The notes under the pieces were generated by a model. The model did no database searches and was not told the DNA's origin. It was given only the letters and a program-made list of their open reading frames with translations. From contig NC_064615.1 of the NCBI RefSeq assembly GCF_023898315.1, positions 910,258,742-910,322,741 of the forward strand: a stretch of DNA of 64,000 nt, written 5' to 3'. This document shows, in pieces, positions 33,218 through 44,043 of this stretch (position 1 is the first letter of the stretch; each line of letters opens with the position of its first letter). The position numbers were made by a program, and so were the translations under genes. The DNA comes from Schistocerca nitens. Its lineage: Eukaryota > Arthropoda > Insecta > Orthoptera > Acrididae.

Positions 33218-33420
33218 TATATTGACACACTTAGAAGAGATGGTCATGGAATTTTTGGACAGTGTTGTTTGTGGAAGGGTATTAAAAAAATTCAGGAAAA
33301 CATTTTTCACAACATTGCCAAAAAATCAGAAAGTTTCTGGTAATTGTGATAGATATCAAAGGGTTAATGTTAACAACAAAATGAATAGAGGCCTTTTGCA
33401 AAGTGTTATACCCAATAAGC
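33218..33420 (+). other. Gypsy A continuation after the mariner
   Basis: Open sequence including the frame 33201-33431 (LDSVVCGRVLKKFRKTFFTT). It probably covers the link between RNase H and integrase, but no motif is decisive. Confidence 0.4.
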
Positions 33421-34320
33421 AAATGGGTTAAGTAGATATTGACTTGTTTGGCAAATTGGCAAGACCTGAAGGTAGTTTTCAATATATATTTGTCATGGTA
33501 GGTTAGTTCTCAAAATATATAAAACTCTGTCCTTTGAAGAAATCATCCAGCAAGAAAATCATTACTAAAACCACGAAGGACTCTTTTTCAAACAGTAGGC
33601 ATAGCAAAGACAGTTTCATCTGATAAAGGAAGTCAGTTTACATCAAAAGTATGGAAATAATTTATCGAAGACTACAACATATTTCCACTTAGCCACCAAG
33701 TTGTAACCTGACAAAATGATACATGGGAGAAATAATCATTTATGTAGAACATACTGCAGTAAGGATCATTCAAATTGATTAGAATATATCAGTAGTTCTG
33801 AAGACGGTGAAAAAGCTTATGACATACTGCAACAGAATTCTCACCAAATGGAATTTTTTATAACAGGAAACTGGCTTACCTCATTAATGAACTCAGTGAA
33901 TTCCAGTGTGCAAAAGGATAGTTGCCACTGAAAGGGAGGATATTGTAAGGGACTAGGAGACAGTATTACAATAAGAGATACCAGAGATATAATAGGAAAG
34001 TAAAACCCATACAATTTAAAATTGTAGATTTAGTTCTAACAAAAATTCGTACAAATTCTAAAGCAGAAAATAGTGAAATCAAGAAATTTTTTGATATTTA
34101 CATAGAACCTTTTAAATTTATGAAAACCCACATTCTAATGCTTACAGGCTCATTTCTCAAATCCAGGATGCTTTATGGACTCAAAAATGTAACACAATTG
34201 AAACCATTCAAGCATTCTGATGAAGTTAATACCTTTTACACACCAACTTGTTTATTCAGAAATTTTTATACCAATTTGGAATTTTCTTCATATGAATTTG
34301 ATCATTACATTTCACCGTAG
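33421..34320 (+). pseudogene. Gypsy A integrase relic
   Basis: Frames on the plus strand read VSSDKGSQFTSKVWK near 33615-33660, the SDxGxQF motif of retroelement integrases with its Asp retained. The C-terminal part FFDIYIEPFKFMKTHILMLT appears at 34088-34147 and continues into LKNVTQLKPFKHSDEVN near 34177-34230, the FFDIYEGPF and N.LKPF pattern of insect gypsy integrases. Numerous stops lie between. The enzyme would insert the DNA copy into the genome. Confidence 0.8.
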
Positions 34321-34967
34321 AAAGAGAAAAATACAATCAGGAAAATGCATCCTCTTTATGCATTATGCATGTGGTAAATACAGGGCCCTAGCCATGTGGC
34401 ATTTTCTTCAATATAAACATAGTTTCTGATATCACATTCCTTTCTTTTTCTATTCTTTACACCATTTCTACACACACACACACACACACATATATTTTGA
34501 ACTCCTAGCATTCATTTTGCACATATACTACCAACCCGCTCATATTACCAATACATGTATAGTCCTTTTAGATGAAATCTGTAGGTATGCTGCTTATGTC
34601 GAAGATGAAAACAATTCCAGATGTCCTTTCATTTAGGCATGAGAAAACTGATAAATACTGACAATTGTGAATGTCTGGTAAACTATCTTGAACATCTGTT
34701 GCTCATGTACTTATATTAACCAACACCTGACACTTTGCTTATTATCACTAAATTTACTAGATACATGGCTGCATAGATTCTATAGTACATTGCTTATTCC
34801 TCACACTTGTCCATATAAATGTGTACTTGTCACCTTGCTTATTGTCACTCAGTTTATTACACAGATGGTTATGTGAATTCAGTAGCAATTCCCTTATAAT
34901 TCACATGATTATGAGAACTTACTCTTTTTGCTAAGTTTAGACACTTGGTTGGTTAGACCTACATTTT
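34321..34967 (+). other. 3' untranslated region of gypsy A
   Basis: AT-rich, without coding potential, between integrase and LTR. A short CA run lies at 34473-34490. No polypurine tract is obvious just before 34968. Confidence 0.45.
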
Positions 34968-35701
34968 TGAGACATAACAGTCCATTAAAACCGATTAAAA
35001 AAAATATTTTCGACTATAAACAAGAAATTTCTGACATAAATACTATAGGGATGTAGGTAAACATGTACTTGTGAAATAGTCACTAATAAGATAATTAGTA
35101 TATTGAAATTGTATTGAAGAGTGTAGGTCCTGTAATTAGTTGGAATGTTTGCATCAGTATGAATCTTCTGTAATTAATAAAAACATCCAAAGTATTGTTA
35201 ATATTTCATATTTGAGTATTTTCACATTTATAAAATATCAAATGGTTAAATTTTGTTATATATGTTCTTTCTATAAGTGCCAATGCAACTGATGGAATCA
35301 GACATTAATATTTAGATAACAGTTTTAATTGTAATTTTATTAAAAAACCCTTTATAACAATGCTGATGATTGTTTGGGACTGCTTAGAACATATATATAG
35401 GGTATGCCATGTTGGCTTGGGAGTCATTACTTTGTGAGTATTTGGACAGAAAGCATGTAGCTTGTTGAGTAGGATTGATTTCATTATTGTAAGTATGTTA
35501 CTACTTATTTCAATTTAGTCAAGATGCTTTGATTTACTTTGAGATCGTAATGAATACTCTGCTGAAACATTATACGGGATTAATTATTCATTTAACTTCA
35601 TAGTCACATTTTAGAGTAGCTGTCTAAGAAACCAGGATTACGGCTGCGACAGATCGTCTGCAACAATGAGTACACGACCTTAAATCAAACTAATTCATAG
35701 T
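34968..35701 (+). repeat. LTR-like segment shared by gypsy A and B
   Basis: A ~730 bp segment starting TGAGACATAACAG, matched along its length by an inverted copy at 47976-48705. Shared blocks include ACATATATATAGGGTATGCC, TGGACAGAAAGCATGTAG, GGATTAATTATTCATTTAA and GCGACAGATCGTCTGCAA. It lies exactly between the end of integrase A and the gag of element B, where one LTR would serve both. A TATA-like run (35390-35400) could be the promoter. The right boundary is not certain: the shared sequence ends near CTAATTCATAG and the true LTR could extend toward 35800. Confidence 0.7.
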
Positions 35702-35976
35702 AATGTTTTATGTGGTGTATTGAGCTGGGATGCAGTGTAATTCTGTAAACTATTATTGTATTTTGTTTGAGAATTTATTTGTTATTGTACTACAAAAATT
35801 CCTTTTGTGATGACTGGGCAACAAAGAAAATGAAAAACTCTACAAAAAGAACTTAATAATACTTATGTAAAACGCAACATGGAAAACCTAACTGTGAGTA
35901 CAAAATTTACTTAATAGTTTACTTGTGGAAAATTTCGATTGTATCATCAGTACGGAAAACAATATGGAAGTAAATT

Positions 35977-36325
35977 AAAACTGTGTGCCTTTCACAGGCA
36001 AGTGCTCTACCATCTGAGCTAACCAAGCACGACTCTTTCTGGAAACATCCTCCAGGCTGTGGCTAAGCCGTGTCTCCGCAATATCTTTTCTTCCAGATGT
36101 GCTAGTTCTGCAAGGTTCGCAGGAGAGCTTCTGTGAAGTTTGGAAAGTAGGAGATGAGATACTGGCAGAAGTGGGGCGTGAGTCATGCTTTGGTAGCTCA
36201 GATGGTAGAGCACTTGCCTCAGAAAGGCAAAGACCCTGAGTTTGAGTCTCAGTCTGGCACACAGTTTTAATCTGCCAGGAAGTTTCAATCAGTGCACACT
36301 CTGCTGCAGAGTGAAAATCTCATTC
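35977..36325. mobile_element. Composite repeat with two inverted tRNA-like heads
   Basis: The right half carries, on plus, a tRNA-like stretch (TAGCTCAGATGGTAGAGCAC at 36193-36212, a GCC/GGC anticodon-type stem, box B-like TGAGTTTGAGTCTCAG, 36191-36262). The left half carries the same head on minus (complement at 35986-36030), shortened. Imperfect flanks ATATGGAAGTAAATT (35962-35976) and AATAGGGAAGTAGATT (36326-36341) are a target duplication. I recognise the body as a common grasshopper repeat. It is inserted in the leader of gypsy B. Confidence 0.8.
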
Positions 36326-36410
36326 AATAGGGAAGTAGATTGATGGAAACATGCAAAATAGCATAGATGTTACTGGCAATAATGCATGTATTTGCTTATC
36401 AAGACAGGAA

Positions 36411-37440
36411 GTAAATGATGTACTTAATCGGAACAATGAAATCGGAGATGATAGTGACCACAGTAGTGTATGTTCATCCTTCCGTGGATCTGAACAAATG
36501 TATCTATGATAGGCTAGTTCAGTTAATGGAAGAAAAAAAAAAAGATCAATGGATGAACAAAAAAGATCAATTGATGAACAGAAAACTTTTCTTGATTCAA
36601 TCGATAAAAAATTAGACAAGCATGGAACCCAAATTCATGAGACAAATGAGAGTTTAGAAAGATGTTGTGAAAAAGTAGACAAGAATACCAAAAATGTGTC
36701 GACTACAGAAGGGGAAATCGTTACCTTAAAACAGGAATACCAAAAATTTGAAGAGAGGTTAGATTCTGTGGATAGTTTAAAAAAACTGCAGAGGTGCAAC
36801 AATTAAAAGGATTCAGTAAAGAGATCGTTAAGAAATTTTCAGAAACTGTGAATAGTATACAAAATTTCACAAAAATCACAAATGACAATTGTGCAGAATT
36901 AAAAGAAGATGTAGGTACTTGTTTAGGCCAAATTTCAAACTTAAAATCAAAATTCCAAGAAATTCAAGATTCCGTTGTTATGAAATCCTTCAGTAATTAC
37001 AATCCTTTATGGAACAATGTCAATGTTAAAACATTTTATGGGGAAGGGAATATACATCCAGTTGATTTCATGTGCCAGATAAAAGATAACTTTGACAATA
37101 AAATGTCCAATAATTTGAAAATAAATTTTTTAAAAGATTTTTAGATTGGGAGGCTTTGTCATGGGCGAACCAAGCAATCAAACATGAGACATTGTTTAAT
37201 GAAGCAGAATGTGCTTTCATGAACAAATTTTGGTCAGAGATTAGACAAGCCTGAACTGAGTCAGAATTTCTGAATGGCCCCAATTTCAAGCAGGGAGGTG
37301 GTCTCACGAAAACCTTTTGTAAACAACAGTTAAGAACTTTAGTACATCATGATAAACCACTTGATGAAATGATCCAAACTGATGCAGTGAAACGTAGACT
37401 GCCAGGAACATGGTGCCAAATTCAGAAGGGGAAAGGGTAG
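36411..37440 (+). pseudogene. Gypsy B gag with coiled coil
   Basis: Frames 36549-36806 and 36794-37144 join with a small frameshift near 36795. The N-terminal ~190 residues are heptad-rich (ERCCEKVDKNTKNVSTTEGE, QNFTKITNDNCAELKEDVGT), consistent with a coiled coil. The capsid-like part follows: LWNNVNVKTFYGEGNIHPVD, then after a stop WEALSWANQAIKHETLFNEA and CAFMNKFWSEIRQA up to about 37250, and FKQGGGLTKTFCKQQLRTLV. The protein would package element RNA. A second stop near 37250 and more after 37430 end it. Confidence 0.75.
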
Positions 37441-37499
37441 AACAAATAGGACATACCAAGATTTTGTATCCAGAACACAACCTGAAGTGAATAGAATGA

Positions 37500-38415
37500 A
37501 GTTTGATAGAGCATTTTGGGAAACTTTTTTTATCTGAAAACAGAAATGAACAGAAAAGTAGAAGAAAATCTGAATTTAAATTAGATGAAAACGTTTTGAC
37601 AAATTTCTTTGGCAGTAGTAGTGCAGTAGTATCTACTGATATTGTTGAAAACAGATTTGATGAGTGTGGATTAGTGAAAATGTTGAGTGATTGTGGAATG
37701 ACTGAAAAACTGATACTGGTGTTGTCTGTTTGGAAGTTAATGATCATGCACTTGGCAATAAAAGTCAGAATGACAGGGTAATTCCAGATGAAATTGCAGT
37801 AGATAATAGACAGAAAAATGTGGATGTGGTAGAACAGAATGGTCACACTGTTGAGGTTGTTGAAGACGTGTGTGAAGAGAGAAATGAATTTAGTGCTGAG
37901 AATAACATTAAGTGTGATGATAATGTTTCTGATTATGATGATGTGGTTGATAATACTATGTTGCTCACAGAATTGGATGAAATGGTGTATACAGAAGTTA
38001 AGGTTGATGATTGTGTGCTGAATAATTCTGGAAACTCTGATGTAAGCTTGAGTGATGATTTTGAGACAAGTAGAGAAGTACATGACTGTTCAATTTTGCC
38101 AGCAGATGTTTGTGATGTTGTGTCTGAATGTAATGACTATAGTAACAGATGTAATCATAGTGGCCAAAAGTTTGAAATCATAAATGAAATTTGTCAAAAT
38201 GTGCATTTAGGAAAGGAAAGTTGTTTTGGAATTTGGAACAGGTACGTAAAGGTAATTCAATCAGTGAATGTGTACAAGCGGTGGAGGAAGGGAGTGTGTG
38301 TGTTGAGATCAGTAGCTTGCAGACAGATTTGAGGGAGCTTTGCAAAAACAATTACCCATTTAATAAAAGTACCACAAAACCAAATAAACAACCAGAAAAT
38401 AGTAAACTGTGTTGA
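37500..38415 (+). pseudogene. Gypsy B acidic linker region
   Basis: Frames 37503-37781 (RRKSEFKLDENVLTNFFGSS) and 37730-38332 (acidic, DNVSDYDDVVDNTMLLTELD, ending in FEIINEICQNVHLG) overlap by 52 bases in different frames, so one frameshift divides an originally continuous region. It corresponds to 29510-30390 of element A. The role is unknown to me; high Asp/Glu content and lack of motif suggest a flexible gag-pol linker. Confidence 0.6.
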
Positions 38416-38900
38416 AGAATGTATACTCTATGCCACACAGACAAACCCATGCTGTACACCTTATTAAGACAAGTTATGAATATTCTGACCCAGTATTAAT
38501 GAAAAGACTAATTGAAAGAAAATTACAAATCATAAAAGGTGCAAATAATGTTCAGTGCTTTCTGTAAATTCAAACACAGAGAAGTGATAAATTGGATAAC
38601 TTAACACATTTGAAGCTAATACTGTAAAATAATTTTTGTAGTTTATATTCATCTTTCTTTTATGTGTGAATATTTGCATATTTTTATCTATATTTTGTCT
38701 ATTTGTAGAGTGGGGGTGAAAAGTGCATATTTGAACACCTGTGTATGCTTTTACCTGGCAATAATGAGGGTTGTTTGATATTTATGTAGGACCATTTGAA
38801 TTTGTTGTATTTGGACTCAGGAATGTTATATTGCTGAAATTATACAGACAACCTTGATCACTCATATATCACAAGAATTGTTTTTCCTCAGGAGGTTGCA

Positions 38901-39712
38901 AACTCTTTTTGCAATTAGGGGGTGGTGAACCCAAGGCTCCGAGTAGGTGTGACTCTTTCCTTTTCAAGTCACATCCTCTCTTACTTTTCTGTCCAAACTG
39001 ACCCCCCTTCCACTATCCATGTCCTCCAATAGTTAGTAATTCAAGGATTATGTTGTTTAAATAAATGCAGGTGGTCAGAAAATATGATAATGCGACATAT
39101 GTATGATTTTTGAGGAGAGTTGGTCTGATATTTACTTATGATGTCTGTGCAGTTATAATGAAATTCTGTTACTTTACATTTTGGATATGATGCTCTCATT
39201 GAGTTTATAATGTTATACTCTCATTGTGCTGATGATTTTGTGAAAAGTTGAGAAAATGTTTAGAGTTGGTGTAAAGTTTACTTCTGATGTTTGTGCCAGT
39301 TATAGTGAAATTCAATTACCTTACATCTTGGACGTGATTACCATTAGGTTAGACTGTTTATAGTCTGCTATGTTCTGATTTAAACATTAAGACTGAATAG
39401 ATGCGCAACCTTGTCTGGCTATTCATTGGAACTACTGTGTACATGGGAAAGGAACATTTCTCAGAAAGAAATATATCATGTTTATATTACTGGGGTGGCT
39501 CCATCTGTGGAGCATGAAGAAAATGGAAATTTCTGTTGGAGTTACGTACTGGAACAGAAGTAGTTCTGATTCCCAGGTGTGTTTTCTTTCCATGTTATTT
39601 CGAGTGCCTTAATGAGCATTATGGTCAACCATTGGTAGTGTTATTTAATAACTCTTTTACCCCTTTCACTACTATAAGATAGGGATGATGTTTGCTGCAT
39701 ATCTGGTATCTG
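38901..39712. other. Unassigned 3' flank with a tandem duplication
   Basis: A ~146 bp unit is repeated in tandem: 39117-39262 and 39263-39405, with shared GAGTTGGT, TTTACTT(A/C)TGATGT and TTAC(T/A)TTACAT. The sequence has no coding content. It may be the untranslated end of gypsy B. Confidence 0.6.
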
Positions 39713-41616
39713 TACACGGGGTGGTCCATTGATCATGACCGGGCCATATATCTCACAAAATAAGCATCAAACAAAAAAACTACAAAGAACGAAACTTGTC
39801 TAGTTTGTAGGGGGAAACCAGATGGCGCTATGGTTGGCCCACTAGATGGTGCTGCCATAGGTCAAATGGATATCAACTGCATTTTTTAAAATAGGAACCC
39901 CCGTTTTTTATTACATATTCATGTACTACGTAAAGAAATATGAATGTTTTAGTTGGACCACTTTTTTCGCTTTGTGATAGATGGTACTGTAATAGTCACA
40001 AACATATGGCTCACAATTTTATATGAACAGTTGGTAAAAAGTAGTTTTTTTTAAATTAAAATAAAGACCGCAGGTACATTTGAATATTTTATTTCGGTTG
40101 TTCGACTGTGATACATGTACCTTTGTGAACTTATAATTTCTGAGAACGCATGCTGTTACAGTGTGATTACCTATAAATACAACATTGAGGCAATAAATGC
40201 TCAAATTGATGCCTGTCAACCTCAATGCATTTGGCAATACGTGTAACGACATTCCTCTCACCAGCGAGTAGTTCACCTTCCGTATTGTTCGCACATGCAT
40301 TGACAATGCGCTGATGCATGTTGTCAGGCGTTGTCCGTGGATCACAACATCAAGTATCCTTCAGCTTTCCCCGCAGAAAGAAATCCGGGGACGTCAGATT
40401 CGGTGAACATGCGGGCCATGGTATGGTGCTTCGATGACCGATCCACCTGTCATGAAATATGCTATTCAATACTGCTTCAACCACACGCGAGCTATGTGCC
40501 AGACATCCATCATGTTGAACATACATCGCCATTATGTCATGCAGTGAAACATCTTGCAGTAACATCGGTAGAACGTTACACAGGAAATCAGCATACATTG
40601 CACCATTTAGATTGCCATCGATAAAATGGGGGCCAATTATCCTTCCTTCCATAATGCTGCACCATACATTAACCCGCCAAGGTCGCTGATGTTCCACTGG
40701 TCGCAGCCATCGTGGATTTTCCGTTGCCCAATAGTACATATTATGCTGGTTTATGTTACCGCTGTTGGTGAATGACTCTTCGTCGCTAAATAGAACGCGT
40801 GCAAAAAATATGTCATCGTCCCATAATTTCTCTTGTGCCCAGTGGCAGAACTGTACTCGACGTTCAAAGTCGTCGCCATGCAATTCCTGGTGCATAGAAA
40901 TATGGTACGGGTGCAATCGATGTTGATGTAGCATTCTCAACACCAATGTTTTTGAGATTCCCGATCCTCACGCAATTTGTCTGCTACTGAAGTGCGGATG
41001 AGCCACGACAGCAGCTAAAACACCTACTTGGGCATCATCATTTGTTGCAGGTTGTGACTGATGTTTCACATGTGGCTGAACACTTCCTGTTTCCTTAAAT
41101 AACGTAACTATCTGGCAAATGGTCCGGACACTTGGATGATGTCATGCAGGATACCGAGCAGTATACATAGCACATGCCAGTTGGGCATTTTGATCAAAAT
41201 AACCATACATCAATGTGATATCTACCTTTTCCACAATTGGTAAATAGTCCATTTTAACACGGGTAATGTATCATGAAGCAAATACTGTCTGCAATGGTGG
41301 AGTGTTACGTGATACCACATACTTATACGTTTGTGACTATTACGGCACCATCTATCACAAAGTGAAAAAAGTGGTCCAACTAAAACATTCATATTTCTTT
41401 ACATGCTACATGAATATGTAATAAAAAATGGCGGTTCCTATTTTTAAAAATGCAGTTGATGTCCGTTTGACCTATGGCAGCGCCATCTAGCAGGCCAACC
41501 ATAGCGCCATCTGGTTTCCTCCTTCAAACTAGACGAGTTCCGTTCTTCGTAGTTTTTTATTTGGTGCCTATTTCATGAGATATGTGGCTTGGTCACTATC
41601 AATGGACCACCCTGTA
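39713..41616 (-). mobile_element. Mariner-superfamily transposon with ~295 bp TIRs
   Basis: The left end TACACGGGGTGGTCCATTGA and the complement of the right end (TACAGGGTGGTCCATTGA) begin inverted repeats that run, with few differences, from 39713 to about 40008 and from about 41324 to 41616. TA marks both edges. The 1.9 kb element holds one transposase gene on the minus strand. Long inverted repeats are unusual for this superfamily, where ~30 bp is common. It lies in the degraded 3' flank of gypsy B and is younger than it. Confidence 0.92.
40130..41252 (-). pseudogene. Mariner-superfamily transposase (36-residue D-D spacing)
   Basis: The gene begins MDYLPIVEKVDITLMYGYFD (ATG at 41252) and reaches its stop near 40130. 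Motifs are DDAQVGVLAAVVAHPHFSSR (helix-turn-helix region, about 41040), VLFSDEESFTNSGNINQHNM (first catalytic Asp, about 40790), RPWRVNVWCSIMEGRIIGPH, IDGNLNGAMYADFL, VQHDGCLAHSS (second Asp) and WPACSPNLTSPDFF (third position). With 36 residues between the last two sites it belongs near the maT/DD37D side of the superfamily. The third catalytic residue is Asn instead of Asp. A stop in the N-terminal part (near 41150), one before GSGIS and a frame change after KLKDT also inactivate it. The open core is 40350-40946. Confidence 0.88.
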
Positions 41617-42781
41617 TATCATGCTATCTACCTGGAATAGATATAAGGTGTTCTTTATCAAAATGTCTGCTCAATGTTTGAATTGAAAAATTTGTAATAG
41701 AAAAGAAGGTAGATTAGGTGCTGTCTAATGTTTTGTATGTTACAGCAAGCCAATACTTTTCACTAATGTGGTATACTTAATGAAAACCAGTTCAATTTTA
41801 TGCTATTGTATCATTTGTATTCTGACAGTCATAAACAATTACTATGGTAAAATAATATTTCAAAGATTACGTATATGTCTGAAGCCTGTGAGGATTTGTA
41901 TCCATGGTAAAACTGTTGTCCATACAGACATCTACTTTCAATTGGAGTCTAGATGATTCATTATGCCTTACCTGATAAGGAAAAGTTTAAATCATACCTT
42001 TGGAGTGTCTGAATTAAACATTTTTTTGTCCTAACATTTGACCCATTAAAATGTAACCTGTGATACTTCACCTGTTACCTTAACCTATGTTGGAATTTGC
42101 CTTTATCTGTGCCCAGTTTTATTTACAGTCTGATCTGATGTTGCTACATCATGTCTAATGTGGTGATGATCAAAGAGAAATCTGTTAGCTGGTTGTTGAG
42201 CAGTATATATTCTGGAAGTACACTACTGGTACTTAATTTACTAATGTAAATCTGATTCTACGGTGGCATGTGGCCATGGTGGCTCTCAGTATCTACAAGA
42301 AGATGCGGAAAAATTTGGGATGATAACTTTTAAACTACAAGGACAAGGTACCTTTGACAGTTATTGAGGGCATATCCCTCTATCTGTCCTTGTGGTTTTC
42401 TGACCTGAAATGTTTATGTCAGTTCAGTTGCTCTGAAGTCTGAGTTTGACTTGTAAAGCAATAAGGACATTTGGTCCTACAAGTGGTATGGTCATTATGT
42501 GTCGGTGCATTTCAGGAGTTGAAAACTGACATAACTTTTCCATGAAAATAGGTATGTGAAAGGCTATTAATTACTGTTTCTTGTAAATTGCTTGACAACT
42601 ACCTTTACATGATAAGATTCACACTGTAATAATCTGTTTAATCTGGTCTATCTAGACTTAATACAAAGCTATACTGTTACATGCAATATAATTCTTTATA
42701 ATCAGCCATTGTCAATGTATTCTCAAACTTAAGAGTGTTTTATTCATATGCACTGCTGCTTGAAATATCTTCTACCTCCGC
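41617..42781. other. Unassigned sequence
   Basis: No family is recognised. A diverged ~110 bp unit at about 42665-42780 is related to units at 45380-45530 and 45530-45650 on the other side of the LINE, suggesting that the LINE inserted into a local repeat array. Confidence 0.45.
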
Positions 42782-43110
42782 TTTGTTGTTGTTGTTGTGG
42801 TCTTCAGTCCTGAAACTGGTTTGATGCAGCTCTCCATGCTACTCTACCCTGTGCAAGCTTCTTCATCTCCCAGTACCTCTATGATTTTTACCCTCCACGC
42901 TGCCCTCAAATACTAAATTGGTGATCCCTTGATTCCTCAGAACGTGGCCTACCAACTGATCCCCTCTTCTAGTCAAGTTGCACCACAACCTCCTCTTCTC
43001 CCCAATTCTATTCGATACCTCCTCATTAGTTATGTGATCTACCCATCTAATCTTCAGCATTCTTCTGTAGCACCACATTTCAAAAGCTTCTATTCTCTTC
43101 TTGTCCAAAC

Positions 43111-44043
43111 TACAGGGTTATTACAAATGATTGAAGCGATTTCACAGCTCTACAATAACTTTATTATTTGAGATATTTTTACAATGCTTTGCACACACAT
43201 ACAAAAACTCAAAAAGTTTTTTTAGGCATTCACAAATGTTCGATATGTGCCCCTTTAGTGATTCGGCAGACATCAAGCCGATAATCAAGTTCCTCCCACA
43301 CTCGGCGCAGCATGTCCCCATCAATGAGTTCGAAAGCATCGTTGATGTGAGCTCGCAGTTCTGGCACGTTTCTTGGTAGAGGAGGTTTAAACACTGAATC
43401 TTTCACATAACCCCACAGAAAGAAATTGCATGGGGTTAAGTCGGGAGAGCGTGGAGGCCATGACATGAATTGCTGATCATGATCTCCACCACGACCGATC
43501 CATCGGTTTTCCAATCTCCTGTTTAAGAAATTCCGAACATAATGATGGAAGTGCGGTGGAGCACCATCCTGTTGAAAGATGAAGTCGGCGCTGTCGGTCT
43601 CCAGTTCTGGCATGAGCCAATTTTCCGCGGGCTACGTGTGAAACTTGCCCGCACGCGTTCAACCGTTTCTTCGCTCACTGCAGGCCGACCCGTTGATTTC
43701 CCCTTACAGAGGCATCCAGAAGCTTTAAACTGTGCATACCATCACCGAATGGAGTTAGCAGTTGGTGGATCTTTGTTGAACTTCGTCCTGAAGTGTCATT
43801 GCACTGTTATGACTGACTGATGTGAGTGCATTTCAAGCACGACATACGCTTTCTCGGCTCCTGTCGCCATTTTGTCTCACTGCGCTCTCGAGCGCTCTGA
43901 CGGCAGAAATCTGAAGTGTGGCTTCAGCCGAACAAACCTTTATGAGTTTTTCTGCGTATCTGTAGTGTGCCGTGACCATATGTCAATGAATGGAGCTACA
44001 GTGAATTTATGAAATCGCTTCAATCATTTGTAATAGCCCTGTA
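43111..44043 (-). mobile_element. Rosa-like (DD41D) mariner deletion derivative
   Basis: Terminal inverted repeats of at least 34 bases (TACAGGG(T/C)TATTACAAATGATTGAAGCGATTTCA) lie at 43111-43144 and 44010-44043 with TA at each edge. The element is 933 bp and carries a shortened transposase on the minus strand. It splits the RTE-like LINE between ALYGSEKWMIN and LDKKRIEAFE, so it arrived after that LINE. Confidence 0.92.
43233..43870 (-). pseudogene. Rosa-like transposase with internal deletion
   Basis: The N-terminus (MATGAEKAYVVLEMHSHQSV, ATG at 43870; GKSTGRPAVSEETVERVRAS) is directly followed by MPELETDSADFIFQQDGAPP (43613) and then WPPRSPDLTPCNFFLWGYVK. The distance between QQD and SPD is 41 residues, the DD41D spacing of rosa-type mariners. 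Both of these Asp residues are intact. The ~500 bases that should encode the first catalytic Asp are missing, so the product cannot be active. The C-terminus (HINDAFELIDGDMLRRVWEE) is complete. Confidence 0.85.

Larger units (their letters stand above)
28080..34967 (+). mobile_element. Ty3/gypsy retrotransposon A, internal region
   Basis: Order on the plus strand: gag relic (28550-29280), acidic linker (29760-30390), protease (30470-30760), RT (31020-31640), RNase H (31920-32270), then integrase (33420-34320), interrupted by a mariner at 32356-33217. This is the protease-RT-RNase H-integrase order of Ty3/gypsy elements. The segment at 34968-35701 is taken as its 3' LTR; no 5' LTR is identifiable, the element being cut off near the Penelope element. 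Many stops make it inactive. Confidence 0.8.
36342..38900 (+). mobile_element. Ty3/gypsy retrotransposon B, gag region and scrap of integrase
   Basis: It follows the LTR-like segment in the same orientation as element A and belongs to the same family. After gag and the acidic linker, the polymerase region is missing: sequence jumps from about 38560 to an integrase C-terminal scrap near 38772-38805 (LFDIYVGPFEFVV, compare FFDIYIEPFKF in A). This is a large internal deletion. No 3' LTR is seen before the mariner at 39713. Confidence 0.75.

Noticed and set aside
36191-36262. Possible functional tRNA gene
   Set aside because: The tRNA-like stretch is part of a repeat with a target duplication, and the acceptor ends do not pair convincingly.
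37304-38083. 259-codon open frame on the minus strand, the longest frame on that side
   Set aside because: It is antisense to the acidic gypsy B linker; GAT-rich codons read as ATC/ATT on the other strand give a hydrophobic, Ile/Ser-rich shadow.
28080-38900. Endogenous retrovirus with envelope
   Set aside because: No membrane protein frame follows integrase in A or B; the order gag-pol-LTR fits a plain Ty3/gypsy retrotransposon.
43542-43820. 92-codon open frame on the plus strand
   Set aside because: Shadow of the rosa-like transposase on the minus strand.
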